Notes: generated from the letters alone by a model not told the origin. Shown: positions 1-7,585, numbered from the stretch's first letter. The stretch is 10,382 bases of DNA from Pseudomonadota bacterium (GCA_023419055.1 JAEZYO010000330.1:1-10382), one strand, 5' to 3'. Made by a program: numbers and translations.

Positions 1-54
1 CTCCAGGACATGGGCCTGGTTGGCCAGCCGCAGATTCGAAGGCACCGCCGACAT
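1..54 (-). CDS. N-terminal fragment of a probable ROK-family regulator (cut by window edge)
   Basis: Reading leftward from an ATG at 54-52 gives 18 codons that stay open to the window edge: MSAVPSNLRLANQAHVLE. The pattern LRLxNxxxVLE is like the start of the winged-helix domain in ROK-family transcriptional repressors/sugar kinases (usual form LRxxNRxxVLxxL). This rests on 18 residues, so the family call is tentative. A second ATG at 58-56 is in another frame and gives a less protein-like reading. The Shine-Dalgarno is poor (AAAGAAA-like, around 64-70). A TTGACG box on the minus strand (89-84) lies 17 bases before GAAACT (66-61); if real, it would start the transcript almost at the ATG. I see nothing else convincing in 55-146. 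Confidence 0.4.
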   Translation of the reverse strand, partial: MSAVPSNLRLANQAHVLE

Positions 55-146
55 TCATGAAGTTTCTTTACTAATCGGCGGCGCGTCAAGCGCGCTCTGG
101 GCGATAACGCGCGCGGTCGGGGCTCGACGATCGCGGCCGCCGCGCG

Positions 147-1880
147 TCAGCGCTGGTGCTCGCTACCCGAGAGAGTAATCGGGATCCAGAGCGTCCGCAT
201 CTCGCTGTAGGAGCCCTTCCGGGTGTAGCCAGCGAGCCCGTAGAGGACGTTCCACCAGTGCCCGTTCGGCGTCTCACCGTAAGAGAACGCGGGGAAGATG
301 TGGACCTCCCAGTCGAGGCCGTTCGAGAGCTTGGTCTCGTGATAATAGACGTTGCCGACGAGCTGAGACACCTCGCGATCGTCGGAGAAGCGCCAGTACG
401 CTGGGAAGACGACGGTGGCGCGGCCCTTCGGGTTCGCGAAATCCCAGAAGAAAGGCGCGACCACCGTGTGGGTGCTGGTCGCGCTTCGCCCGAGGTAGAA
501 GATCGGGTGAATGTTGGTTTGAAACCCGCGCAGATCCGTCGTGTGCTGGAAGAACGGCGTGATGAACGTCGTCTCGCTCACGCCGTAGCGCTCGCTGTGC
601 GCCCAGAACGGGAAGAAAACCTGGGTCGACTCGCGCGGGCTCGTGCGGGAGTAGAGGAACGGGAAGAGCAGCTTCTGGTCGAGCTGGATGTCCGGATCCC
701 GGTAGTGCCAGAAGAACGGCGTGATCATGTCGAGCTCGGTGCGCCCGCGGTAGCGCGCGTAGCCCCAGGTCACGAACGTGCTCTCGCCCTCCTGACCCTT
801 GGAGGTCATGAAGAGCGGGTTGATGAAGAGCGAGGCCTTGTCCGACCAGCCATAGTGAAAGAACGGGAGCAGCGTCGTGTGGCGCTCGTTCTCACCCCAG
901 AGGCTGAAATAGAACGGCAGGAGGTGGAACATCTCCCGCTTCTGCGTGTGCGCTCGGTAGTACGGGCCCCACACGTTGACCCAGGAGAGATCGCGGTCGT
1001 CGTAGCCGTAGTAGTGGAGCAGCGGCGGGATGATCTCGTACTTCTTCTCGACGTTTTGCCCGTAGAAGTAGAAGGGGGCGACGCCGAAGTCGATGTTCTG
1101 GGCCGTGCGAGCGTCGCAGTAGCGGCCGCCCTCCCAGGAGCAAAACATCGGGCCCACGAGGTTGAAGCCGCTCCGGCCGTCGCTCTGCGTGTACGTGAGG
1201 AGCGGCGGGATCAGCGTGTAGCCGCCGTTCTTGCGCTTGCCGGTGAAGTAGAGCGGCGCGAGCCAATTGTCGTTACCGTCCTCGAAGGAGCGGTTGACGA
1301 GCGGGCCCACGATCGTGGTGCGGCTGTTCTGGCGCTTGTCGACCAGGTTCCAGAAGAGCGGAAACAGCACGTCGTCGGAGCGCTCGGCGCTGCGACGGTT
1401 GTAGTAGAGGCCGCCGAACAAGCTCGCCCGGTCGACGACCGACGAGTCCGTAACGGAGGGCTGCTTGCGCTCGGCCCAGACGGGGAAGGCGAGCTTGAAC
1501 GAGTAGTCGCCGCTCAGCTCTTCGTAGTACGGGCCGTAAAAGTGACGCGTCGTGTCTTCGGCGCGGCCGAGCTCGAGCGTGTCCGTGTCGAAGTCGCTGC
1601 CGATGCGATCGAACACGCGCTGCTGCAGCTTGAGCGGCATCTCGGGCAGCGACGGCTCGCTCCCCGGCGCCACCACGGTATCGCTGCCGCCGGAGGCCGC
1701 GTGGAACTCCGGCTCGTCAGGGGACTTCTTCGGCGGCGCCTGACCGCCACCCGGCGTGGGTCCGCCGATACCGGGGCTCAAGCCGGGGCCATAGGGATCC
1801 TGGGCGAAAGAAGCCGACGCGCAGAGCAGCACCGTGGCCGCGCAGGCAGCGCCGAGTCCGCGAGCGAAGAGCTTCTTCAC
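147..1880 (-). CDS. Secreted 17-residue beta-repeat protein, function unknown
   Basis: 577 residues. The start is a GTG at 1880-1878, overlapping the hisS stop in the four bases GTGA. A clear Sec signal peptide follows (MKKLF, hydrophobic 8-24, cleavage probably after Ala26 in SFA-Q). Residues 27-80 are a Gly/Pro-rich linker. From about residue 130 to 535 the protein is a tandem array of one short unit: hydrophobic pair, Pro, then two to four aromatic/large residues (APFYF, LPFFHYG, TPFFWHY, FPFWAH, APFFWDF), then a polar turn. The repeat prolines fall at 133, 174, 193, 209, 226, 244, 269, 286, 306, 322, 339, 355, 388, 407, 424, 442, 459, 476, 493 and 530; most gaps are 16-20 and 17 is commonest. 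Degenerate units sit near 372 and 510. One strand plus one turn per unit suggests a beta-barrel or beta-meander in or near the outer membrane. I do not recognise the family and assign no function. C247 and C255 could form a disulfide. Confidence 0.88.
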   Translation of the reverse strand: MKKLFARGLGAACAATVLLCASASFAQDPYGPGLSPGIGGPTPGGGQAPPKKSPDEPEFHAASGGSDTVVAPGSEPSLPEMPLKLQQRVFDRIGSDFDTDTLELGRAEDTTRHFYGPYYEELSGDYSFKLAFPVWAERKQPSVTDSSVVDRASLFGGLYYNRRSAERSDDVLFPLFWNLVDKRQNSRTTIVGPLVNRSFEDGNDNWLAPLYFTGKRKNGGYTLIPPLLTYTQSDGRSGFNLVGPMFCSWEGGRYCDARTAQNIDFGVAPFYFYGQNVEKKYEIIPPLLHYYGYDDRDLSWVNVWGPYYRAHTQKREMFHLLPFYFSLWGENERHTTLLPFFHYGWSDKASLFINPLFMTSKGQEGESTFVTWGYARYRGRTELDMITPFFWHYRDPDIQLDQKLLFPFLYSRTSPRESTQVFFPFWAHSERYGVSETTFITPFFQHTTDLRGFQTNIHPIFYLGRSATSTHTVVAPFFWDFANPKGRATVVFPAYWRFSDDREVSQLVGNVYYHETKLSNGLDWEVHIFPAFSYGETPNGHWWNVLYGLAGYTRKGSYSEMRTLWIPITLSGSEHQR

Positions 1881-3160
1881 CGCGACTCTCCGCCGGCAGG
1901 AGCTTCCGCCGCGAGCGCGGCCTTCAAGCGATCGAGGAGCTCCGCGCGAGGGACCGCGGCTTGCGTGTGCTGCGCCAGATCCTTGAGCTGCACGGTGCCC
2001 TGATCGATCTCCGAATCGCCGAGAACGAGAGCCACGCGCGCGCCGAGCCCGTCGGAGCGGCGCAGCATGCTCTTCATCGAGTTGCCGCGCGCGTCGACCT
2101 CCACGGTGAGTCCAGCGGCGCGGAGCTCGCGGCCGAGCTTCAGCGCTTCGATGCGAGCGCGGTCGCCGAGCGGGGCGACGAAGACGAGCGGCGGCTTGGG
2201 CGGCGCCTTCTCGGGCATCGCGAGCAGCAGGCGCTCGAGCCCCATGGCGAACCCGATCGCGGGCACCTCGGGACCGCCGAGCTCCTTCACCATCCGGTCG
2301 TAGCGGCCGCCGCCGAGGAGCGCGTTCTGCGAACCGAGCTCGCCGCTCGCGCCCTGAATCTCGAACAAGGTACGCGTGTAGTAGTCGAGGCCGCGCACCA
2401 GCGTGGGGGAGACCTCGTAAGGAGTGCCGAGCGCATCGAGCGCAGCGCGGAGGCCGTCCCAGTGCGCCTTGTCCTCGGGCTCGAGCAAGTCGAGGATGCT
2501 CGGAGCGCCCGCCGAAGCCTCGATGTCCTTGGGGTTCTTGGAGTCGAGGATACGCAGCGGGTTGTCGTCGAGCCGCTTCTTCGCGTGATCGCTCAGCTGC
2601 TCGGCTTTCGGTCGAAAGTGAGCTTCGAGCGCCTGGCGGTAGCGCTCGCGCGTGCCCGCTCCGCCCAGGCAGTTCACGAGCACGCGCACCTGCTGGATGC
2701 CGATGCTTCCGAGGAAGCCGACCAGCATGTCGATCATCTCGGCGTCGGTGTGCGGTCCGGCGTCGCCGTAAACTTCGCAGCCAGCCTGATGAAACTGACG
2801 GTAGCGCCCGCGCTGGGGCTGCTCGGCGCGAAACATCGGGCCGAGGTAGTACCAGCGCGTCACCGGCTCGCGCGCGTGCACCGACCGAGCCACGTAAGCG
2901 CGCGCAACGCCGGCGGTTCCCTCCGGGCGGAGCGCGATCACCTCGTCGCTGCGCGGGAAGGTGAACATCTGCTTCTCGACCATCTCGGTCGTCTCACCGA
3001 CCGAGCGGACGAAAAGGTCCATGAGCTCGATGACCGGAGTTCGGACCTCGGAATAGCCGTGGAGCTCGACCGTGCTTCGGAAAGCTTGCTCGAGCCTCTG
3101 CCAGCGACCCACCTCATCGGGCAGGACGTCGAAAGTGCCTTTGACGGCGCGAAATTGCAT
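1877..3160 (-). CDS. hisS: Histidine--tRNA ligase (histidyl-tRNA synthetase)
   Basis: 427 residues, the usual size of bacterial class II HisRS, which charges tRNA-His using ATP in the cytoplasm. Visible landmarks: the N-terminal KGTFDVLPDE (7-16); motif 1 around YSEVRTPVIE (36-45); LRPEGTA (77-83); motif 2 from YYLGPMFRAEQPQRGRYRQF (104-123), with R111; the HisRS-specific loop LVRGLDYYTRTLFEI (254-268); GGGRYDRM (283-290); and motif 3 AIGFAMGLERLLL (301-313), with R310. The C-terminal stretch from about 325 is the anticodon-binding domain (VFVAPLG, then an alpha/beta fold), ending in a short Ala-rich tail. The start is ATG at 3160-3158. No good Shine-Dalgarno precedes it, but a sigma70-like promoter lies 45-73 bases upstream. 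It is followed, by a 4-base overlap, by the repeat-protein gene, so the two are probably co-translated. Confidence 0.98.
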   Translation of the reverse strand: MQFRAVKGTFDVLPDEVGRWQRLEQAFRSTVELHGYSEVRTPVIELMDLFVRSVGETTEMVEKQMFTFPRSDEVIALRPEGTAGVARAYVARSVHAREPVTRWYYLGPMFRAEQPQRGRYRQFHQAGCEVYGDAGPHTDAEMIDMLVGFLGSIGIQQVRVLVNCLGGAGTRERYRQALEAHFRPKAEQLSDHAKKRLDDNPLRILDSKNPKDIEASAGAPSILDLLEPEDKAHWDGLRAALDALGTPYEVSPTLVRGLDYYTRTLFEIQGASGELGSQNALLGGGRYDRMVKELGGPEVPAIGFAMGLERLLLAMPEKAPPKPPLVFVAPLGDRARIEALKLGRELRAAGLTVEVDARGNSMKSMLRRSDGLGARVALVLGDSEIDQGTVQLKDLAQHTQAAVPRAELLDRLKAALAAEAPAGGESR

Positions 3161-3204
3161 CGTGGGGAGCGCGGGAAGGGCAGGGGGCCGAAAACGCCCC
3201 CGCG

Positions 3205-3233
3205 CTTATGCTCGGGGGGAGCATTCGGGTCAA
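3205..3233 (-). promoter_or_regulatory. Probable sigma70-type promoter of hisS
   Basis: On the minus strand, TTGACC (3233-3228) is followed after exactly 17 bases by CATAAG (3210-3205), which match the -35 and -10 consensus at 5 and 4 of 6 positions. Transcription would begin near 3198 and give a leader of about 38 bases before the hisS ATG. It lies in the 150-bp divergent gap between hisS and ruvX. A GC-rich hairpin (GGGGGC at 3183-3188 with GCCCCC at 3196-3201, 7-base loop) sits at or just after the expected start point. No comparably good promoter is visible for ruvX; TTGGAA (3237-3242) with TCATGG (3260-3265) is weak. Confidence 0.5.
3208..3224. promoter_or_regulatory. Perfect 6-bp inverted repeat inside the hisS promoter spacer (possible operator)
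   Basis: ATGCTC (3208-3213), five G bases, GAGCAT (3219-3224) form a perfect inverted repeat. It lies between the -35 and -10 boxes of the proposed hisS promoter, and one arm enters the -10 box. A protein bound here would block RNA polymerase. The arms are short, so chance is possible, and no regulator is identified. Confidence 0.3.
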
Positions 3234-3310
3234 GCATTGGAAAGGCCTTCGGCCCCCGGTCATGGCGGGGAAGGTCTCCCGCCCCGCGGCCGTGTGCTAA
3301 AGGCCGGCAC

Positions 3311-3736
3311 GTGGTTCGTGCGGCCGCCCTCGACGTCGGCAAGGTTCGCGTCGGCGTGGCCGTCGCGGACGAGCTCGGTGTTTTGGCACATCCCCGCCCG
3401 TTCGTGGACGGGCGCGACCCTCGCCGGGCCATCGAAGCCCTGGTCAAGCTGGCTGCCGAGGAGGGGATCGGCCTCTTCCTGGTCGGGCTCCCCCGACAAC
3501 TGAGCGGAGAGGAGGGCCCGTCGGCGCGTCGGGCGCGTCGCTTCGCCCAGCAGCTCAAGACCAAGGCTGCCGTCGAGATCGAGTTCATCGACGAGCGCCT
3601 CTCGACCCAGGAAGCGCGGGCACGCCTCCGCGAGCAGGGCGTCCGCGATCGCGACGCTCGAGAGCGCATCGACAGCGCCTCCGCCGCGGTCCTCTTGCAG
3701 TCGTGGCTCGACGGACAGAAGAGGGGCTCTCGGTGA
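3311..3736 (+). CDS. ruvX: RuvX/YqgF-family pre-16S rRNA endonuclease (Holliday junction resolvase-like)
   Basis: 141 residues, the normal length for the YqgF/RuvX family. These RNase H-fold proteins trim the 5' end of pre-16S rRNA and were long annotated as putative Holliday junction resolvases. Seen here: ALDVGKVRVGVAV (6-18) with D8, the first metal-binding acid; LVGLPRQLSGEEG (57-69), the usual VGLP loop; FIDERLST (92-99) with E95; and IDSASAAVLLQSWL (120-133) with D121. The start is GTG at 3311: it follows AAAGG (3299-3303) by seven bases, and there is no in-frame ATG nearby. The same frame stays open far upstream, but that part is antisense to hisS. The stop overlaps the mltG start as GTGA, so the two are likely one operon with coupled translation. 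Confidence 0.92.
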   Translation: MVRAAALDVGKVRVGVAVADELGVLAHPRPFVDGRDPRRAIEALVKLAAEEGIGLFLVGLPRQLSGEEGPSARRARRFAQQLKTKAAVEIEFIDERLSTQEARARLREQGVRDRDARERIDSASAAVLLQSWLDGQKRGSR

Positions 3737-4920
3737 GCGAGACCGCCCCTCCGGCGCGCCGGCCTCGAAAGCGGCGTCGTTCTCAGCGCCCCCCCGAAGG
3801 CAACGCCCGCGCGAAAACCCGGACTGAATCGAGGGCGGCTCCTCGCCCGCGGGCAAGTGGTCCGGCTCGCCGCGGGCTCGTGAAGGTGCTCGTCGGGCTC
3901 GCCGGCGTCGGCGTCCTCTTCGTCCTTTCGCTCTGGGCTTGGGCCAAGAGCAGCGGACCAGGAGCCGGTCAGCGCGTCGTCTACGAGGTGCGCGCCGGGA
4001 GCTCGCCGGACGAGATCGCGGCGGACCTTTCCACGCGCGGCCTGGTCTCGAGCCCTCGACTCTTTGCGTTCTACCTGCGCTCGAGCGGCGGCACTCCGAG
4101 CCCCGGACCTCACTTGCTGCGCGACGACCTCTCCGCGCGAGAGCTCGCACAACGCCTAGCGCGGCTCCCCGGTCGCCCGAAGGTGAAGCTGACGTTTCCC
4201 GAGGGTTGGAACCATCTTCAAATGGCCGAGCGGCTCGAGCAGCGCGAGGTCGTCGCCGCAGCCTCGTTCAAGGCGGCGGTCCGATCTCCAGAGCTCCTCG
4301 CAGCGCTCGCCATCCGCGGCCCGAGCGCCGAGGGACGCCTCTTCCCCGCCACCTACGAGCTTTTCGTCGACAGCGCTCCCGAGCAGGTGGTTCGTCTCCT
4401 GGTCGAGGAGACCCGCAAGCGACTCGGCAAACTCCTCGCTGACAGGCCCGCTGCCTTCGACGACCTCGAGCAACGCTTCGGCTTCGGTGAGCCCGAAATC
4501 CTGACGCTCGCCTCGATGGTCGAAAAGGAGGCCCAGAATCCCGACGAGCGACCGCTCGTCGCGAGCGTGTTCTTCAACCGCTTGAGCGACGCGACGTTTC
4601 GTCCGGCCCGCATGCTGCAGTCGGACCCGACTGCGGCCTACGGCTGCCAGGTAGCGCCGGCGGACGCGCCGAGCTGCGCGGAGTACTCGGGGCGCGTCAC
4701 GCCCGCGATGGTGCGAGATCCCCGAAACCCCTACAACACGTACAAGCACGCGGGCCTTCCGCCCGGACCCATCGCCAACCCGGGAGAGAAGGCGATTTTG
4801 GCCGTGCTCGAGCCCGCGAAAACGGACTTTCTCTATTTCGTGACGCGTGGGGGCGGCCGCCACGCCTTCACGCGAACCTTCGACGAGCACCGGCAGGTCA
4901 TCGACGCGCAGCGGCCGTGA
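3733..4920 (+). CDS. mltG: Endolytic murein transglycosylase MltG (YceG-like)
   Basis: 395 residues. MltG is an inner-membrane enzyme that cuts nascent peptidoglycan strands and so sets glycan length. Order of parts: a basic, Pro/Arg-rich cytoplasmic tail (1-48), longer than in enterobacterial MltG; one membrane helix (about 49-70); a LysM-like segment (82-117, YEVRAGSSPDEIAADL); LTFPEGWNHLQMAERL (153-168); the catalytic helix LTLASMVEKEA (257-267), with E264 matching the family's catalytic Glu; LQSDPTAAYG (295-304); and YNTYKHAGLPPGPIANPG (334-351). It ends with LYFVTRGGGRHAFT (367-380). C305 and C314 sit in a slightly long loop and could form a disulfide in the periplasm. I chose GTG 3733 because GAGGGG (3721-3726) precedes it by six bases and it overlaps the ruvX stop by GTGA; GTG at 3703 would add ten residues. 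Confidence 0.96.
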   Translation: MSETAPPARRPRKRRRSQRPPEGNARAKTRTESRAAPRPRASGPARRGLVKVLVGLAGVGVLFVLSLWAWAKSSGPGAGQRVVYEVRAGSSPDEIAADLSTRGLVSSPRLFAFYLRSSGGTPSPGPHLLRDDLSARELAQRLARLPGRPKVKLTFPEGWNHLQMAERLEQREVVAAASFKAAVRSPELLAALAIRGPSAEGRLFPATYELFVDSAPEQVVRLLVEETRKRLGKLLADRPAAFDDLEQRFGFGEPEILTLASMVEKEAQNPDERPLVASVFFNRLSDATFRPARMLQSDPTAAYGCQVAPADAPSCAEYSGRVTPAMVRDPRNPYNTYKHAGLPPGPIANPGEKAILAVLEPAKTDFLYFVTRGGGRHAFTRTFDEHRQVIDAQRP

Positions 4921-4987
4921 CGCCGCGCGAGCGGACTCGATACTTTCCCTCCGCGCCGAGCGGCGCTAGGACGCAGTACATCCACTC

Positions 4988-6955
4988 ATGACTCCCTTCG
5001 AGCAGGCAGTTTACACGGTTCGATTTCTTTCGGTCGACGGCGTCGAGGCAGCGAATTCGGGACACCCCGGCACGCCCATGGCACTCGCCGGGATCACCGT
5101 CGATATTTTCACGCGCTACCTCCGTTACAATCCGCGTGATCCATCGTGGCCGAACCGTGATCGATTCGTCCTGTCGTGCGGTCACGCGTCGATGCTCCTC
5201 TACTCGACGCTGCACCTCGCGGGGTACGACCTGCCGCTCGATGAGCTCAAGCACTTCCGTCAGTGGGGCTCGAAGACTCCGGGACACCCCGAGTACGGTC
5301 ACACGCCGGGCGTCGAAGTCACGACCGGTCCGCTCGGGCAAGGGATCGGTAACGCAGTCGGTCTCGCGCTCTCGAGCAAGCTCGCGGCGGCGCGCCTGAA
5401 CCAAGCCGACGCCGAGCTCATCAACTACCGCGTCTTCGCGCTCGCCTCGGACGGCGACATGATGGAAGGCGTCTCGGGCGAAGCGTCGAGCATCGCCGGA
5501 CACCTCGGTATCGACAACCTCGTCGTCGTCTACGACGACAACAAGATCACCATCGACGGCTCGACCGAGCTCTCGTTCAGCGAAGACGTCGGCAAGCGCT
5601 ACGAGGCTTACGGCTGGTTCGTTCAGCACATCGACGGGCACAACCAGGAAGAGGTTCGGAAGGCGCTCGACGCGGCGGTCGCTCACCGCGGCCAGCCGTC
5701 GCTGATCGTCGCCCGCACGCACATCGGCATCGGCGCCCCGACCAAGCAAGACACCTCGAAGGCTCACGGCGCTCCGCTCGGCAAGGCCGAGGTGGAAGCG
5801 ACGAAGAAGGCTGCCAACTGGCCGCTCGAGCCGTTCTACGTCGCGCCCGAGGCGCGCACGCTGTTTCAGCAGCGCGAGGCCGAGAACAAGCCGGTCTACG
5901 ACGCGTGGCAGAAGCTCGTCGGCGGCTTGAGCGGTGACCGCAAGGCGCTCTGGGAAACCTTCCACGAGCGCAAGGTTCCCGAGAACCTCTTCTCCGAGCT
6001 CACGACGGTCGCTGCCGGTCTCAAGGCGGACGCGACGCGCGGCACGGGCGCGGCCATCGAGCAGAAGGTCGCCGCCCTGGTGCCGTCGCTCGTGGGCGGC
6101 GCTGCCGATCTAGCGGAGAGCACCAAGACCACCATCAAGGGCGCAGCCGACGTGAAGCGCGGCGAGTTCGGGGGCAGGAACCTCAACTTCGGCATCCGCG
6201 AGCACGGCATGGCCGCGATCCTGAACGGCATGGCCGTCTCGGGCTTCTTCATCCCGTTCGGCTCGACCTTCCTCGTCTTCGCCGACTACCTCCGCCCGTC
6301 GCTGCGCTTGGCCGCGCTCTCGAACCTGCAGGTCGTGCATGTCTTCACGCACGACTCGGTGTTCCTCGGCGAGGACGGCCCGACGCATCAGCCGATCGAG
6401 ACCCTCTGGGGCCTGCGCTTGATCCCGAACCTCGACGTGGTGCGGCCCGCCGATCCGCTCGAGTGCGCGGCCGCCTGGGCGCATGCCGCCACGCGGCGCA
6501 ACGGCCCGACCGCGCTCATCTTGAGCCGTCAGAAGGTGCCGGTGCTCGAGCGCCCGGCCGATTTCGATCCGAAGGCGATCCTCGACGGCGCCTACATCCT
6601 CTCGGACGCCGAGAACCCGGAGCTCACCATCATCGCCACCGGGAGCGAGGTGCACGTCGCGGTCGAAGCCAAGAAGTTGCTCGCCGCTCAGGGCAAGCGC
6701 GTGCGCGTCGTGTCCGCGCCCTGTTGGGAAGCGTTTTCACGGCTGCCCGAAGCCAAGCGCGCGTCGGTGCTCGGCAACGGTCGCCTCGCGACGGTGGAAG
6801 CCGGTCGCACGCTGGGCTGGGCTGCCGTCACTGGTCCGAACGGCATCAACGTCGGTATCGATCACTTCGGTGCCTCGGCGCCGGCGGAGCGCCTCGCGGT
6901 GGAGTTCGGCCTCACCGGCGAAAAGGTTGCCTCGACCATCCTGGCAAAGCTCTAA
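4988..6955 (+). CDS. tkt: Transketolase
   Basis: 655 residues, a full-length bacterial transketolase. It moves two-carbon ketol units between sugar phosphates, using thiamine diphosphate and Mg2+, in the pentose phosphate pathway. Seen: NSGHPGTPM with H26; SCGHASMLLY with H66; TTGPLGQGIGNAV (112-124); the ThDP site SDGDMMEG (154-161) running to DDNKITIDG (183-191); and KAHGAPLG (258-265). In the pyrimidine-binding domain: NFGIREHGMAA (400-410) with catalytic E405; HDSVFLGEDGPTHQPIE (455-471); and the C-terminal domain with ATGSEVHVA (550-558). The 67 bases between mltG and tkt hold a weak promoter candidate (GTGACG 4917-4922, 16 bases, GATACT 4939-4944) and a short GC hairpin. No Shine-Dalgarno is evident in front of the ATG, so initiation may be unusual or the mRNA leader very short. 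Confidence 0.98.
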   Translation: MTPFEQAVYTVRFLSVDGVEAANSGHPGTPMALAGITVDIFTRYLRYNPRDPSWPNRDRFVLSCGHASMLLYSTLHLAGYDLPLDELKHFRQWGSKTPGHPEYGHTPGVEVTTGPLGQGIGNAVGLALSSKLAAARLNQADAELINYRVFALASDGDMMEGVSGEASSIAGHLGIDNLVVVYDDNKITIDGSTELSFSEDVGKRYEAYGWFVQHIDGHNQEEVRKALDAAVAHRGQPSLIVARTHIGIGAPTKQDTSKAHGAPLGKAEVEATKKAANWPLEPFYVAPEARTLFQQREAENKPVYDAWQKLVGGLSGDRKALWETFHERKVPENLFSELTTVAAGLKADATRGTGAAIEQKVAALVPSLVGGAADLAESTKTTIKGAADVKRGEFGGRNLNFGIREHGMAAILNGMAVSGFFIPFGSTFLVFADYLRPSLRLAALSNLQVVHVFTHDSVFLGEDGPTHQPIETLWGLRLIPNLDVVRPADPLECAAAWAHAATRRNGPTALILSRQKVPVLERPADFDPKAILDGAYILSDAENPELTIIATGSEVHVAVEAKKLLAAQGKRVRVVSAPCWEAFSRLPEAKRASVLGNGRLATVEAGRTLGWAAVTGPNGINVGIDHFGASAPAERLAVEFGLTGEKVASTILAKL

Positions 6956-7013
6956 TGCGCTGAGCGTCGCGCCTCCGGCGCAAGCTCGAAGTCAAAGTTC
7001 AAAGGAACTCGCC

Positions 7014-7451
7014 CTGTCCCTCCCCGTCGTTCTGGTGCCGCATCCGCACGTGCGCGTGGACGTTCACGTCCTCGCCGGGAGCCCCTACGTCCTCGGCTCC
7101 CGCGTGCCGGTGCGGCGCCTGTACGCGTTCTACAGGAACGGCGTCAGCGTCGATCGCATCCTCAAGCGTTATCCTCAGCTCGGTCCGGCGAAGGTCTTCG
7201 ACGCGCTCGCCTTCGCGCTCGATAACCCCGAAGTGATTGAGGCGGACATCGCGCGTGAAGAAGCGATTCTCGCTCGGGCGGGTCAAAAAGCGCCACGCCG
7301 TCACGACAACCCGCAACAGATCGAGCTGCCGTTCGCTGCAGTCCCTCCACCGAACGCGACCCCAGCTCGGCCAGCCCCAGCGCGACCAGCGGCGCCCGTC
7401 TCGTCGGCCGGATCGGCGCCGGCCGCGCGACCGACGCGACGTCGATCGTGA
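7014..7451 (+). CDS. DUF433-domain protein with Ala/Pro-rich tail
   Basis: About 145 residues. The core, from HVLAGSPYVLGSRVPVRR through YRNGVSVDRILKRYPQLG and AKVFDALAFALDNPEVIEAD, follows the DUF433 pattern (GxPxxxGTRxPV, a G-[VS]-xxxxLxxYP-L helix pair, then ALAxAxxNPE). DUF433 domains are small DNA-binding-like folds; some act as antitoxins (VapB45 type), but no toxin gene is adjacent. The last 40 or so residues are Ala/Pro/Arg-rich and probably disordered. The start is uncertain: AAAGGA (7001-7006) sits seven bases before a CTG at 7014, while the first ordinary start after the tkt stop is GTG 7035, which has no ribosome site. I give the CTG start because it has the ribosome site; GTG 7035 would yield 138 residues and keep the whole domain. 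The gene follows tkt by 58 bases and is closed by a terminator, so it may be the last gene of that transcript. Confidence 0.8.
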   Translation: MSLPVVLVPHPHVRVDVHVLAGSPYVLGSRVPVRRLYAFYRNGVSVDRILKRYPQLGPAKVFDALAFALDNPEVIEADIAREEAILARAGQKAPRRHDNPQQIELPFAAVPPPNATPARPAPARPAAPVSSAGSAPAARPTRRRS

Positions 7452-7461
7452 ATTTGCCCGC

Positions 7462-7494
7462 AGCCCGAGCGCAATAATCCGCTCGGGCTCCTTT
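7462..7494 (+). terminator. Hairpin terminator after the DUF433 gene
   Basis: AGCCCGAGCG (7462-7471) and CGCTCGGGCT (7480-7489) form a perfect 10-bp stem with an 8-base A/T-rich loop, followed by CCTTT. It starts ten bases after the DUF433 stop. The T run is short, so termination may be only partly efficient. Confidence 0.75.
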
Positions 7495-7585
7495 GATCGC
7501 TTCGATCGAGTGGCTGTGGCTTGTGCGGCGCTCTGAGACGCGGATACCGTGCGTTCCCGGACCTAGAAGCGGGTTGATTGCTTCG

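Noticed and set aside
81..95. GCGCG-TCAAG-CGCGC inverted repeat as a terminator for the repeat-protein gene
   Set aside because: Five-base arms in very GC-rich DNA and no T run on either strand; no terminator is evident in 1-146.
156..2003. A 615-codon open frame on the plus strand
   Set aside because: It lies opposite the repeat-protein gene and the end of hisS. Its product is a monotonous Arg/Ala/Val/Glu-rich sequence with no domain, as expected from high-GC antisense frames, while the minus strand has a signal peptide and regular repeats.
1961..3310. Long upstream extension of the ruvX frame
   Set aside because: It is antisense to hisS and shows no domain; the RuvX homology begins exactly at GTG 3311, which has a ribosome site.
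3703..3732. Earlier GTG start for mltG
   Set aside because: It would overlap ruvX by 34 bases and lacks a well-placed ribosome site; GTG 3733 has GAGGGG at the right distance and the common 4-base overlap.
4953..4966. GC hairpin (GCGCC-GAGC-GGCGC) between mltG and tkt
   Set aside because: The stem is five base pairs with no T run, so it is not a convincing terminator. Such short GC repeats are expected by chance here.
7511..7524. Sigma54-like TGGC...TTG element upstream of the cysteine-rich gene
   Set aside because: Spacing between the GG and the would-be GC is one base short and the GC itself is absent.
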